Shown piece after piece: positions 57,028 through 64,000 of a stretch of DNA of 64,000 bases. Origin of the DNA: Sphingomonas sp. (GTDB taxonomy: Bacteria; Pseudomonadota; Alphaproteobacteria; Sphingomonadales; Sphingomonadaceae); NCBI RefSeq assembly GCF_017744835.1, contig NZ_JAGIAM010000007.1, positions 62,001-126,000 on the forward strand. The letters are read 5' to 3'. The stretch's first letter is position 1. Each line of letters starts with the position of its first letter. Under the pieces are notes generated by a model, which ran no database searches, was not told the origin of the DNA, and saw only the letters and a list, made by a program, of their open reading frames with translations. The position numbers and the translations under genes were made by a program.

Positions 57028-58495
57028 GAGCAGCTACCGCATCAAAGGCGACACCGGCGAATGGGAGGTCGTGATCGGCCTCGAGGTCCACGCCCAGGTC
57101 ACCTCCAACGCCAAGCTCTTCTCGGGCGCCGCGACCGAGTTCGGCGCCGAGCCCAACTCGCAGGTCAGCCTGATCGACGCGGCGATGCCCGGCATGCTGC
57201 CGACGCCGAACCGCGAGTGCATCCGCCAGGCGGTGCGCACCGGCATGGCGCTGGGCGCGGTGATCAACAAATGGTCGCGCTTCGATCGCAAGAACTACTT
57301 CTACGCCGATCTGCCGCAGGGCTATCAGATCAGCCAGCTCTACCACCCGTTGGTGGGCGAGGGGACGATCGAGATCAGCCTCGACGAGAAGAACCCCGAT
57401 GCCGATGTAAAGAAGATCGGCATCGAGCGCATCCATGTCGAGCAGGACGCGGGCAAGCTGATGCACGATCAGCACCCGACGCGCAGCTATGTCGACCTCA
57501 ACCGCGCCGGCGTGGCGCTGATGGAGATCGTCTCCAAGCCCGACATGCGCTCGCCGCAGGAAGCCGGCGCGTACCTGGCCAAGCTCCGCTCGATCCTGCG
57601 CTATGTGGGCAGCTGCGACGGCAACATGGATCAGGGCTCGATGCGCGCCGACGTCAACGTCAGCGTCCGCAAGCCCGGCGAGCCGTTCGGCACGCGCACC
57701 GAGACCAAGAACGTCAATTCGGTCCGCTTCGTGATGCAGACGGTCGAGGTCGAGGCGCGCCGCCAGATCGAAGTGCTCGAAAGCGGCGGCCGCATCGTCC
57801 AGGAAACGCGCCTGTTCGATCCGGACAAGGGCGAGACGCGCTCGATGCGCTCGAAGGAAGACGCACACGATTACCGCTACTTCCCCGATCCCGACCTGCT
57901 CCCGCTCGAGCTCGAGGACGCCTTCCTCGACGAATGCCGGGCGAGCCTGCCCGAGCTGCCCGACGCCAAGCGCCGCCGCTACGAGGCACAGGGCATCACG
58001 CCGTACAACGCCGGCGTGCTCACTGCCGATGTCGACACCGCGCGCTGGTTCGACGCGCTGCTGGAGGCCGGCGCCAAGCCGGTCCAGGCCGCCAACTGGG
58101 TGGGCGCGGAGCTGTTCGGCGCGCTCAATCGCCTCGGCAAGGACATCACCGAAAGCCCGGTGAGCCCGGCCCAGGCCGCCGAGCTGCTCGGCCTGATCGC
58201 CGACGGCACCATCTCGAACACGCTCGGCAAGCAGGTCTTCGAGATCATGCTCGAGACCGGCCAGGGCGCCACGCAGATCGTCGAGGAGCGCGGGCTCAAG
58301 CAGACCAGCGACACCGGCGCGATCGAGGCAGTGATCGCCGACGTGCTGGCCAAGAACCCCGGCCAGCTCGAACAGTATCGCGGCGGCAAGGAAGCGCTGT
58401 TTGGCTTCTTCGTCGGCCAGACGATGAAGGCGATGCAGGGCAAGGCCAATCCGGCGGTGGTCAACGAGCTGCTCAAGAAGGCGCTCGCCGGCTGA
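57020..58495 (+). CDS. gatB: Asp-tRNA(Asn)/Glu-tRNA(Gln) amidotransferase subunit B
   Basis: GatB binds the misacylated tRNA and performs kinase and transamidase steps with ammonia from GatA. 491 residues. The cradle domain begins WEVVIGLEVHAQVTSNAKLF; KNYFYADLPQGYQISQLYHP and DLNRAGVALMEIVSKPDMRS are hallmark stretches, and GSMRADVNVSVRKPGEPFGT carries metal-site residues. The helical and tail (YqeY-like) domains fill about 300-491. It follows the microORF with an 8-bp overlap, completing gatCAB. Confidence 0.97.
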   Translation: MVESSYRIKGDTGEWEVVIGLEVHAQVTSNAKLFSGAATEFGAEPNSQVSLIDAAMPGMLPTPNRECIRQAVRTGMALGAVINKWSRFDRKNYFYADLPQGYQISQLYHPLVGEGTIEISLDEKNPDADVKKIGIERIHVEQDAGKLMHDQHPTRSYVDLNRAGVALMEIVSKPDMRSPQEAGAYLAKLRSILRYVGSCDGNMDQGSMRADVNVSVRKPGEPFGTRTETKNVNSVRFVMQTVEVEARRQIEVLESGGRIVQETRLFDPDKGETRSMRSKEDAHDYRYFPDPDLLPLELEDAFLDECRASLPELPDAKRRRYEAQGITPYNAGVLTADVDTARWFDALLEAGAKPVQAANWVGAELFGALNRLGKDITESPVSPAQAAELLGLIADGTISNTLGKQVFEIMLETGQGATQIVEERGLKQTSDTGAIEAVIADVLAKNPGQLEQYRGGKEALFGFFVGQTMKAMQGKANPAVVNELLKKALAG

Positions 58496-58552
58496 GTCCT
58501 GCGGGAAACCCCCGGGCTTGCGGCGAGTCGCGGCGCGCCTAGATTGCGCCGC

Positions 58553-59785
58553 ATGAGCCCGGGTGGAGCGTTGCGGTCATTGCTGATCCTGTTCGCGGCG
58601 GCGCTGATCCAGCCCGCCGCGGCCCAGTCCGTGCAGACGCGCGAAGCGGCGCTGGCGCAGGACGCGGGCGAATATGCGCGCCTCTACGGCGTGTCGCAGG
58701 AAGAGGCGCTTCGGCGGCTGCACGCGCAGCATGACAGCGTCGCCGCGACCGATGCGATCGCGCTGCGCTACCGCGATCGGCTGACAGGCATCTCGGTCCA
58801 GCATCGCCCGGACTATCGCTACATCGTCTATCTGACCGGCGACGATCCGGTGCCCGCCACGAATATCCGCGCCGGCGGCATGAACGTGCCGATTGTCTTT
58901 CGTACCGGCGCCAAGGCCAGCCGCGACCGCGTGGTCTGGGCGATCACTTATCACCAGGCGGCGATCCGTGCGGCAGTGTCCGGGCCGCCGTCGATGGGCC
59001 TCGATCCGCGCACCGGCGAGCTGGTCGTCATCGTCGGCAATGCCGTCGCCGCGGCGGACGGCGGCGCCGCGGCGCTCGACGCCCGGCTCGAGGCGCTGAC
59101 CGGCGTTCCGGTTCAGATACGCCTGCTCGAACGCACCGACGTGAACCTGGACCTGCACGGCGGCGGCCGGCTCGACGGTATCAGCCCGGACAACGGCAAA
59201 CGCTATCGCTGCACGACCGGCTTCCTCGTCAGCGACGGTACACGCACCGGCATCACCACGGCCGCCCACTGCCTGGACGACATGACCTATTACGACCCGG
59301 CGCAGCGTCCGACGCCGCTCAGCTTCGTCGGCCAGTGGGGCTGGGGCTACCACGACGTGCAGATCCACGCCGGCGTCTTGCCCGAGCGTCCGCTGGTCTA
59401 TTCGGACACGGCGCGCACGATCGCGCGTCCGGTGGAGGCGCAGCGCAGCAAGCCCAGCACGCGCGCGGGCGATTTCGTCTGCCATCGCGGCGAGAGCACG
59501 GGCTACAGCTGTGCCGAAGTCGAGCTGCTCGATTTCGCGCCCGCGGGCGATCTGTGCGGCGGCGCGTGCCTGCCGACCTGGGTCACCGTCGCAGGGCCGG
59601 GCTGCAAGGGCGGCGACAGCGGCGGACCGGTGTTCAGCGGCACCACGGCCTTCGGCGTGGTCAAGGGCGCAAGCTACCGCCGCGACGGCTCGTGCGCGTT
59701 TTATTTCTACATGTCGCTCGACTATCTGCCCGCGCCGTGGCGGTTGGTGCTTGACGTGGCTCCTCTCACGCCGGACCGGCGATGA
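58553..59785 (+). CDS. trypsin-like serine peptidase, secreted
   Basis: About 410 residues. A signal peptide (SLLILFAAALIQPAAAQ) is followed by an N-terminal prodomain-like region of about 170 residues and a chymotrypsin-fold domain. The triad is visible: His239 in ITTAAHCLDD, Asp268 in WGYHDVQIHAG, Ser356 in CKGGDSGGPVFSG. Paired Cys flank the His and the Ser. The prodomain (AGEYARLYGVSQEEALRRLH) resembles those of actinobacterial alpha-lytic-type proteases. The ATG at 58553 is used; TTG 58544 is also possible. The second 173-bp repeat begins just after the stop. Substrate unknown. Confidence 0.85.
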   Translation: MSPGGALRSLLILFAAALIQPAAAQSVQTREAALAQDAGEYARLYGVSQEEALRRLHAQHDSVAATDAIALRYRDRLTGISVQHRPDYRYIVYLTGDDPVPATNIRAGGMNVPIVFRTGAKASRDRVVWAITYHQAAIRAAVSGPPSMGLDPRTGELVVIVGNAVAAADGGAAALDARLEALTGVPVQIRLLERTDVNLDLHGGGRLDGISPDNGKRYRCTTGFLVSDGTRTGITTAAHCLDDMTYYDPAQRPTPLSFVGQWGWGYHDVQIHAGVLPERPLVYSDTARTIARPVEAQRSKPSTRAGDFVCHRGESTGYSCAEVELLDFAPAGDLCGGACLPTWVTVAGPGCKGGDSGGPVFSGTTAFGVVKGASYRRDGSCAFYFYMSLDYLPAPWRLVLDVAPLTPDRR

Positions 59786-59793
59786 GGCAGCGA

Positions 59794-59956
59794 GCGGGCT
59801 TCGCGAGGGCCTAGCTTCCCACTTTTCCCGCGAATCGTGACATAAAGTTTCACGGCGTAGGCATTTCGTTGTGCGGCGTGCGTGGCGGATTCAACGGTGG
59901 AAAGAGCGCCGCCGTTGCGACCGGCGGACCCGGAGCCAAGCAGGCGAAATCCTATT
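59794..59956. repeat. 173-bp-type element with terminal inverted repeats, copy 2
   Basis: This copy (about 163 bp) ends at the right with CGAAATCCTATT (59945-59956), identical to copy 1. Its left end (GAGCGGGCTTCG) matches the 12-bp repeat at seven positions. Blocks CCTAGCTTCCCACTTTTCCC, GACATAAA and CATTTCGTTG are kept. As in copy 1 it lies between convergent genes, and its right repeat holds the stop codon of the minus-strand gene. Confidence 0.72.
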
Positions 59957-60338
59957 TTTCAAGGTCATCGTCGGGTGCTGGCGGGGGCAGCCAGCTCGTT
60001 CCGATCAAAATCGCCACGACCAGCCGGAACGTCAGCCCAGCAACGGCGCCGGCGGCACCGAGGTGCAATATCCAGGGACTCGTTCCGGTGAAGAGCAAAA
60101 GCGGCGCAGTCGAAGCACATCCCAAGGCGGCGGCACCGATCCAGCCGGTATGCCCGAGCTTGAAGGCAAGCGCATAAAGGGGCATCGCGAAAATCAGCCC
60201 ATATAGGCAGATCACCGGCCAGACGTCCGGAAGCATGGTCCATGTCGGAAAGAACAGGACCAGCGAGGCGGCGCCGCTGGCGGCGGCCAGGGCGGCGAGG
60301 TGAGAGAAGAAGTCCTCGAAGTCGGAAGGCCGTTCCAT
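59952..60338 (-). CDS. small multi-pass membrane protein downstream of the desaturase
   Basis: A 128-residue protein with four hydrophobic stretches: HLAALAAASGAASLVLFFPT, VWPVICLYGLIFAMPLYALA, WIGAAALGCASTAPLLLF and AGAVAGLTFRLVVAILIGTS. It has a short acidic C-terminus. The ATG at 60338 overlaps the desaturase stop (TGATG); an ATG two codons upstream (60344) is also possible. GGGGG precedes both. Translation is therefore coupled to the desaturase. I do not recognise a family; it may help lipid modification or membrane adaptation. Its stop lies in the repeat element. Confidence 0.75.
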   Translation of the reverse strand: MERPSDFEDFFSHLAALAAASGAASLVLFFPTWTMLPDVWPVICLYGLIFAMPLYALAFKLGHTGWIGAAALGCASTAPLLLFTGTSPWILHLGAAGAVAGLTFRLVVAILIGTSWLPPPAPDDDLEK

Positions 60339-61243
60339 CAGCATTGCCCCCAGTCGAGCAGCTCGCTCCGGACGGGCAGCGTCTCAGGCGTTCGCACGTC
60401 CCACGCGAGACCAAGCTTCACCAGCAATCGGATGAAGACGTACCCGAGGTCGCTCTGCTCCGGACAAAGCCCGATGCGCGCCGATCCGGGGAAGGCGTGG
60501 TGGTTGTTGTGCCATGCCTCGCCCATGGTGATCAGGCCGGCCCAGGGCACGTCGTGCGCCTGCACGCCCGCGCCATCGACGATCCAGTGCTGCGGGCCGC
60601 GATTGTGCGCCAGGTACCCCACCAGCCAGTGTCCATGGACGCAGGCGAAGGTCCGCGCGCAGAGGCCCCACACCACGAAGCTCCAGCCGCCCGCCCACCA
60701 GAGCAGGAGCGCGGTCGGGACCTGCTGCGCCATCCAGGTCGCTTCGAGGAACCGATAGAGGCGATTCCGCCCGGCGCTGCCGAGATCGAATTGCGGCGGA
60801 TTGTCGAGTTTCAGCCGGCAGTGGAGTTGCCACCACCCATCCTTTGCCATCGAGTTGGCATGGCTCAGATAGGGGTGGCAGGCGGGTTGGCGCTGCGCCC
60901 AGTCACGCAGGTCGTGCGTGCGGATGATGCCCAGTGGTCCGCACATGCCCACCTGCACGCCCCACCAGACGAGCACATGCTCCAGCCACTGCGGGCATTC
61001 GAAGCTGCCATGGATCAGCCGGCGGTGGAAGCCTACCGAATGGCCGAGAAGCAGCGTCGCGCCCGTCGAGATTACGAACACTAGGGCGGCGCTCGGAGTC
61101 AGCGTCAGTGGCCCGAGCACCAGCGTCGCCGCCATCATGCCGCCGTTCCACAACGACCATACCGGGTCCCATGCCACGCGGCCCTCGATCGCGCTCGCGT
61201 CCGGCGTTTCGATCACGGTGTTCACGGCATGAGGATCGTGCAT
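60338..61243 (-). CDS. fatty-acid desaturase-like protein with an altered second histidine box
   Basis: About 301 residues with four or five membrane helices. Box 1 is normal (GHSVGFHRRLIH, His68, His73, His78) and box 3 is normal (GEAWHNNHHAFPG, His245, His248, His249). Box 2, HxxHH in classical acyl-CoA desaturases, reads RTHDLRDWAQRQ (His110-Asp111), so one iron site has changed ligands. It may form a subfamily with altered regiochemistry or hydroxylase activity. The ATG at 61243 is used: AAGGAG is six bases upstream, and an earlier TTG overlaps that site. It is divergent from an ArsR regulator with an operator between. Confidence 0.85.
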   Translation of the reverse strand: MHDPHAVNTVIETPDASAIEGRVAWDPVWSLWNGGMMAATLVLGPLTLTPSAALVFVISTGATLLLGHSVGFHRRLIHGSFECPQWLEHVLVWWGVQVGMCGPLGIIRTHDLRDWAQRQPACHPYLSHANSMAKDGWWQLHCRLKLDNPPQFDLGSAGRNRLYRFLEATWMAQQVPTALLLWWAGGWSFVVWGLCARTFACVHGHWLVGYLAHNRGPQHWIVDGAGVQAHDVPWAGLITMGEAWHNNHHAFPGSARIGLCPEQSDLGYVFIRLLVKLGLAWDVRTPETLPVRSELLDWGQC

Positions 61244-61259
61244 CGTCAACTCCTTAAGG

Positions 61260-61279
61260 AATTAAGGTATCACTTAATT
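61260..61279. promoter_or_regulatory. operator dyad between desaturase and ArsR gene
   Basis: AATTAAG and CTTAATT are perfect 7-bp inverted arms around GTATCA, 20 bp in all, in the 85-bp divergent space. Another palindrome, CCTTAAGG, adjoins it and overlaps the desaturase ribosome site. The AT-rich 12-n-12-type dyad fits binding sites of ArsR/SmtB dimers; it probably controls both genes. Confidence 0.65.
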
Positions 61280-61328
61280 GATGCAAGTCCGGCTAGTAAG
61301 CAATGAAGAAAATGCTTAACTGCGACCC

Positions 61329-61649
61329 ATGCAGCGCGTGTTCGAAGCCTTGTCCTCCACCGTCCGGCGGAAAATTCTCGCCTATCTCGCCCATGCCGAG
61401 CTGACGGCGGGAGAGATCGCGGCGCGGTTCGAAATCTCCAAGCCCGCGGTGTCGCAGCATCTCGCGATCCTCGAGGCCGCGGGCCTCGTGACCAGCGAGA
61501 AGCGGGGCCAATATGTCCATTACCGGTTGGTCGAGGATCACCTCGCGAACACGCTCAACGGCTATCTGCAGGAAGTCTGCCCCGTCTCGCGCCCGCTCAA
61601 GGGCGAGAGCGCCGAGATCGACAAGAAGCGCCGCGAGCCGGGTAGCTAG
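61329..61649 (+). CDS. ArsR-family transcriptional regulator
   Basis: A 106-residue winged-helix repressor. MQRVFEALSSTVRRKILAYL, LTAGEIAARFEISKPAVSQH and LAILEAAGLVTSEKRGQYVH give the typical helix-turn-helix and wing. The metal-site Cys pair of ArsR (CVC) is absent; one Cys lies near the C-terminus (EVCPVSRPLKG). So metal sensing is unlikely, and lipid or redox signals are possible. Divergent from the desaturase, it probably binds the AATTAAG-N6-CTTAATT dyad to regulate both. It may be related to the SdpR/autorepressor group. Confidence 0.9.
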   Translation: MQRVFEALSSTVRRKILAYLAHAELTAGEIAARFEISKPAVSQHLAILEAAGLVTSEKRGQYVHYRLVEDHLANTLNGYLQEVCPVSRPLKGESAEIDKKRREPGS

Positions 61650-61701
61650 GCGCGGCTCGGCTGCTACTATCCTGGCGGAATCACTCGATGCGAGGATGAC
61701 G

Positions 61702-62310
61702 ATGCGCCGCCTGTTCCTGATGTTCTTCCTCCTGCTCGCCGCCCCCGCCGCGGCGCAGACCGCCGCCCCGGCGCCCGCGCCCAATCCGCGCGTCGCGCTG
61801 GAGACGAGCGCCGGGCGCATCGTGGTCGAGGTCTTCCAGGACAAGGCGCCGATTTCCGCGAAGAACTTCCTCCGCTACGTCGACGCCAAGCGGTTCGACG
61901 GCATCACCTTCTACCGCACCGTGAAGGTCGCCGACCGGTTCGGCTTCGTGCAGTTTGGCGTGCAGAACGCGCCGGCCAAGATGTTCCCGCCGGTCAAGCA
62001 CGAGCCGACCAGCCAGACGGGGATCAAGCATCTCGACGGCACGCTCTCGATGCCGCGTCTGGCCCCCGGCACTGCGCGCGGCGAGTTCACGATCAGCGTC
62101 GGCGACCAGCCGAGCTTCGACGCCGATCCGGCGCGGCCGGGCGACAATCTCGGCTATGCCGCCTTCGCGCGCGTGGTCGAGGGGATGGATGTCGTGCTCA
62201 AGATCTTCGACGCGCCGACCTCGCCCACCAAGACGCTGCAGGGCAGCTTCAAGGGCGAAGTGCCGGTCGCGCCGGTGAAGATCGTCACCGCGCGCCGAAT
62301 CGCGCAGTAA
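61702..62310 (+). CDS. peptidyl-prolyl cis-trans isomerase, cyclophilin type, periplasmic
   Basis: A 202-residue cyclophilin with signal peptide MRRLFLMFFLLLAAPAAAQ. Mature part has VALETSAGRIVVEVFQDKAP, ISAKNFLRYVDAKRFDGITF (the catalytic Arg is replaced or lies in FYRTVK) and FTISVGDQPSFDADP. Regions resembling the cyclophilin active site are less conserved than in PpiA, so activity is not certain. The ATG at 61702 has GAGG seven bases upstream; ATG 61696 is also possible. It follows the ArsR gene on the same strand after 52 bp. Confidence 0.87.
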   Translation: MRRLFLMFFLLLAAPAAAQTAAPAPAPNPRVALETSAGRIVVEVFQDKAPISAKNFLRYVDAKRFDGITFYRTVKVADRFGFVQFGVQNAPAKMFPPVKHEPTSQTGIKHLDGTLSMPRLAPGTARGEFTISVGDQPSFDADPARPGDNLGYAAFARVVEGMDVVLKIFDAPTSPTKTLQGSFKGEVPVAPVKIVTARRIAQ

Positions 62311-62434
62311 TCCTCTCGGGAACATCTTCCCACATTGGTGCAGTCTGCCAGTCGTTTCGGCTTGCGGACTGCATTCTGCCGAATAGGATCGGCTTCGAGT
62401 CGGCGGGGGACTGCCGGTCGATGGGGGAAGCAGC

Positions 62435-63157
62435 ATGCGGAGACTGGTGGTGTCGGCGCTCGCCGGCATGCTTCTGCTCGCCGTCCCGGCGCAGGCGCAA
62501 GAGAAAGGTGCGACTCGCCCCGGGTTCTCCGCCGGGATGCTGCGCGGGCAGAAGGTCCTGCTGTTCCGGCCCGACGTGTGGGTGGGATCGCAGTCCACCG
62601 GCGGCATGGCGGAGCCCAACGGCGACTGGACCGAGCAGGCGCGCGGCCTGCTCGAGGCCGAGCTCCGGGCCCGGCTCGCCGGATCGGCCAACCCGATCCT
62701 GCCCGAGCCCGAGCTATCCGGCGACGACGCGCTCGACCTCGCCGAGCACAAGGCGCTGTTCAATACGGTGGCGCACGCTGTCGTCACCTACCAGTTCTTC
62801 CGGGGCAATCGGCTCCCCACGCGCAAGAACAAGCCGTTCGACTGGACGCTGGGGCCAGGCGCGCGGCGCCTGTCGGAGCGCACCGGCGCCCGCTACGGCT
62901 TGTTCCTCCTCATCCACGACGAATATGGGTCGTTCGGGCGCAAGGCGTTCCAGATCCTCGCCGCCGGGCTGGGCGCGAGCGTCAAATCGGGCGTGCATCG
63001 CGGCTATGCCGGGCTCGTCGACCTCGAAACCGGGGAATTGCTCTGGCTGAACGCCGACGAAGCGATGGGCGGCGATGTGCGCGACGCCGAGGGCATGAAG
63101 AAGCGCGTGGCGCAGCTGCTCGAGGATCTGCCCGTTCGCGCGGCACCGGCCAAATGA
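62435..63157 (+). CDS. conserved secreted protein of unknown function
   Basis: A 240-residue protein with a signal peptide (MRRLVVSALAGMLLLAVPAQAQ) and a soluble alpha/beta domain. Conserved-looking stretches are KVLLFRPDVWVGSQSTGGMA, YGLFLLIHDEYGSFGRKAFQ and HRGYAGLVDLETGELLWLNA. The latter resembles GNA1162-/YfiR-like lipoprotein ends that form small-molecule or regulator binding folds, but I cannot assign a family. Four-base overlap with the M48 protease (ATGA) suggests joint function in envelope quality control. The 124-bp upstream region has a GCAGTC/GACTGC dyad. Confidence 0.75.
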   Translation: MRRLVVSALAGMLLLAVPAQAQEKGATRPGFSAGMLRGQKVLLFRPDVWVGSQSTGGMAEPNGDWTEQARGLLEAELRARLAGSANPILPEPELSGDDALDLAEHKALFNTVAHAVVTYQFFRGNRLPTRKNKPFDWTLGPGARRLSERTGARYGLFLLIHDEYGSFGRKAFQILAAGLGASVKSGVHRGYAGLVDLETGELLWLNADEAMGGDVRDAEGMKKRVAQLLEDLPVRAAPAK

Positions 63158-64000
63158 GGGGCGGCCGCCTTCACTGCGGGCTCGCGCTCGCTCTGGCGCC
63201 CTGGATCACCTGCCAGCCCGCCGTCGCGCAGAGGAGTTTCGCGCGGCCGCCCTATGCGGGCGCCTATGAGCCGCAGGGAATCGACGAGCGCGGCCTGTGG
63301 ATGGAAATGGACGAGGATGAGCGGCTCCTCCAGGCCTCGCCCTTCGTCCTGCCCGACCCCGGGCTACACGATTTCGTGCGCGGCGTCCTGTGCCGCACGG
63401 TGGGGGAGGACCGCTGCCGCGGCGTGCGGGTCTATGTGGTGAAGGACAGTTCGTTCAACGCGAGCATGGCCCCCAATGGAGTGATGTTCGTGCACACCGG
63501 CCTGCTCGCGCGGCTCCATTCGGAAGCCGAGCTGGCGACGGTGCTGGGGCACGAGTTCGGCCACTTCGAGAAAAGGCACACGCTCGCCGCCTTTCGCTCG
63601 CGGCGCACCACCGGCGATGCGCTCGCCTGGGTTGCGCTGCTCGGCGCCGTCACCCGCCGGCCCACCGGAGCGGTGATGACTGCGCTCGTCGCCGGCCATT
63701 TCCGCTTCGAGCGCAGCGAGGAAGTCGAGGCGGACCTGCTGGGCGTCCAGTTCGTCCGGGCGTCTGGCTACCCGTTGCGCGCCTCGGCCGTCTGGCAGCG
63801 GGTGATCGCAGAGGAGGATGCGCTGCGGGCGGAGCGGGGCCTGCGCAAGATCCGGCGCGAAACGCCGAGCATGATGGACACGCATCCCACCGAGCGTCAG
63901 CGGCTCGGCTATTTCTCCAGGCTCGAGGCCGAAGTCGCCGACGCGGGCGACGAGGGAGTCGACGGCTATCGCCAGGCCACCGATCGCGTGCTCCCGGTCC
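63154..64000 (+). CDS. M48-family zinc metalloprotease, 3' end outside window
   Basis: The open frame starts at the ATG at 63154, overlapping the previous stop, and runs off the window after 282 codons. A signal peptide ends near QPAVAQ (about residue 26), so this is a periplasmic member (BepA/LoiP-like). The zinc motif HEFGH is at residues 133-137 in ATVLGHEFGHFEKRHTLAAF, and the third ligand Glu192 is in SEEVEADLLGVQFVRASGYP. After that comes THPTERQRL, also conserved in the family. A TPR region may follow beyond the window. It probably degrades misfolded envelope proteins or assists outer-membrane assembly. Confidence 0.92.
   Translation, partial: MRGGRLHCGLALALAPWITCQPAVAQRSFARPPYAGAYEPQGIDERGLWMEMDEDERLLQASPFVLPDPGLHDFVRGVLCRTVGEDRCRGVRVYVVKDSSFNASMAPNGVMFVHTGLLARLHSEAELATVLGHEFGHFEKRHTLAAFRSRRTTGDALAWVALLGAVTRRPTGAVMTALVAGHFRFERSEEVEADLLGVQFVRASGYPLRASAVWQRVIAEEDALRAERGLRKIRRETPSMMDTHPTERQRLGYFSRLEAEVADAGDEGVDGYRQATDRVLPV

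Noticed and set aside
62318..62345. GGAAC upstream of the unknown secreted protein at 62435
   Set aside because: No CGTT-like -10 at 16-17 bp.
1..64000. tRNA or rRNA genes, CRISPR arrays, prophage or transposase genes
   Set aside because: I looked for tRNA T-loop patterns, direct repeat-spacer arrays, integrase and transposase motifs and found none convincing by eye. A tRNA or covariance-model scan would settle the RNA genes.

Overview
The window is a 64 kb piece of a high-GC alphaproteobacterial chromosome, most likely from Sphingomonas or a close relative (Sphingomonadaceae). The evidence is the PhyR/NepR/EcfG general stress response locus with an adjacent PhyP-like regulator, the gene order argS - SPOR protein - nagZ - scpA - scpB - tatABC, a large TonB-dependent receptor, several SPOR-domain envelope proteins and REP-like GC-rich hairpins. 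It reads as core chromosome. I see no tRNA or rRNA gene, CRISPR array, prophage or transposase. It opens inside dgt (dGTPase) and closes inside an M48 metalloprotease gene.

Layout. 1-8.2 kb: dgt, a small secreted protein, argS, SPOR protein, nagZ, scpA-scpB, tatABC. 8.2-12.5 kb: general stress response locus, with entericidin, phyP and nepR on the minus strand, and phyR, a one-helix microprotein and ecfG on the plus strand. 12.4-14.2 kb: a 173-bp repeat with terminal inverted repeats, a BaiN-type flavoprotein and a small HTH protein. 14.2-30.3 kb: a surface-glycan region. It has a tightly overlapping minus-strand operon (two sugar-nucleotide epimerases, a GT4 and three paralogous CgeB-like glycosyltransferases), a histidine phosphatase, a DUF6165 protein and a GT9-like protein. 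It also has a plus-strand operon (methyltransferase, a GH39-like protein with apparently permuted motif order, inositol-phosphate synthase), a GT-C-like membrane protein, a SWIB protein and an MDR + Gfo/Idh pair. 30.3-44 kb: leuA with a leucine-rich, apparently leaderless leader peptide, a PRC-barrel protein, folB - pteridine-reductase-like SDR - folE, a TonB receptor, yceI, a TMEM175-like channel, ilvC-ilvN-ilvB, miaA and serB. 44-53 kb: a frameshifted VOC gene, MipA, Sel1/SPOR, a ParA - RHH-like - TPR/SPOR module, and the operon DUF3089 - ruvX - pyrB - pyrC-like pseudoenzyme. 53-64 kb: a DUF4153 membrane protein, gatC-gatA-microORF-gatB, a trypsin-like protease, a second copy of the 173-bp repeat, an unusual fatty-acid desaturase with a divergent ArsR regulator, a cyclophilin, an unknown secreted protein and the M48 protease.

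How it fits together. PhyR, NepR and EcfG form the alphaproteobacterial partner-switch for general stress. Sites resembling the EcfG promoter (GGAAC, 16-17 bp, CGTT) recur in this window. Perfect matches precede the methyltransferase/GH/inositol-phosphate synthase operon and the DUF3089-ruvX-pyrB operon. Weaker matches (GGTT or CATT) precede nepR, entericidin, the epimerase/glycosyltransferase operon, the GT9-like gene and the MDR gene. I infer that the glycan/inositol region may belong to the stress regulon. That is the best candidate here for an undescribed system.
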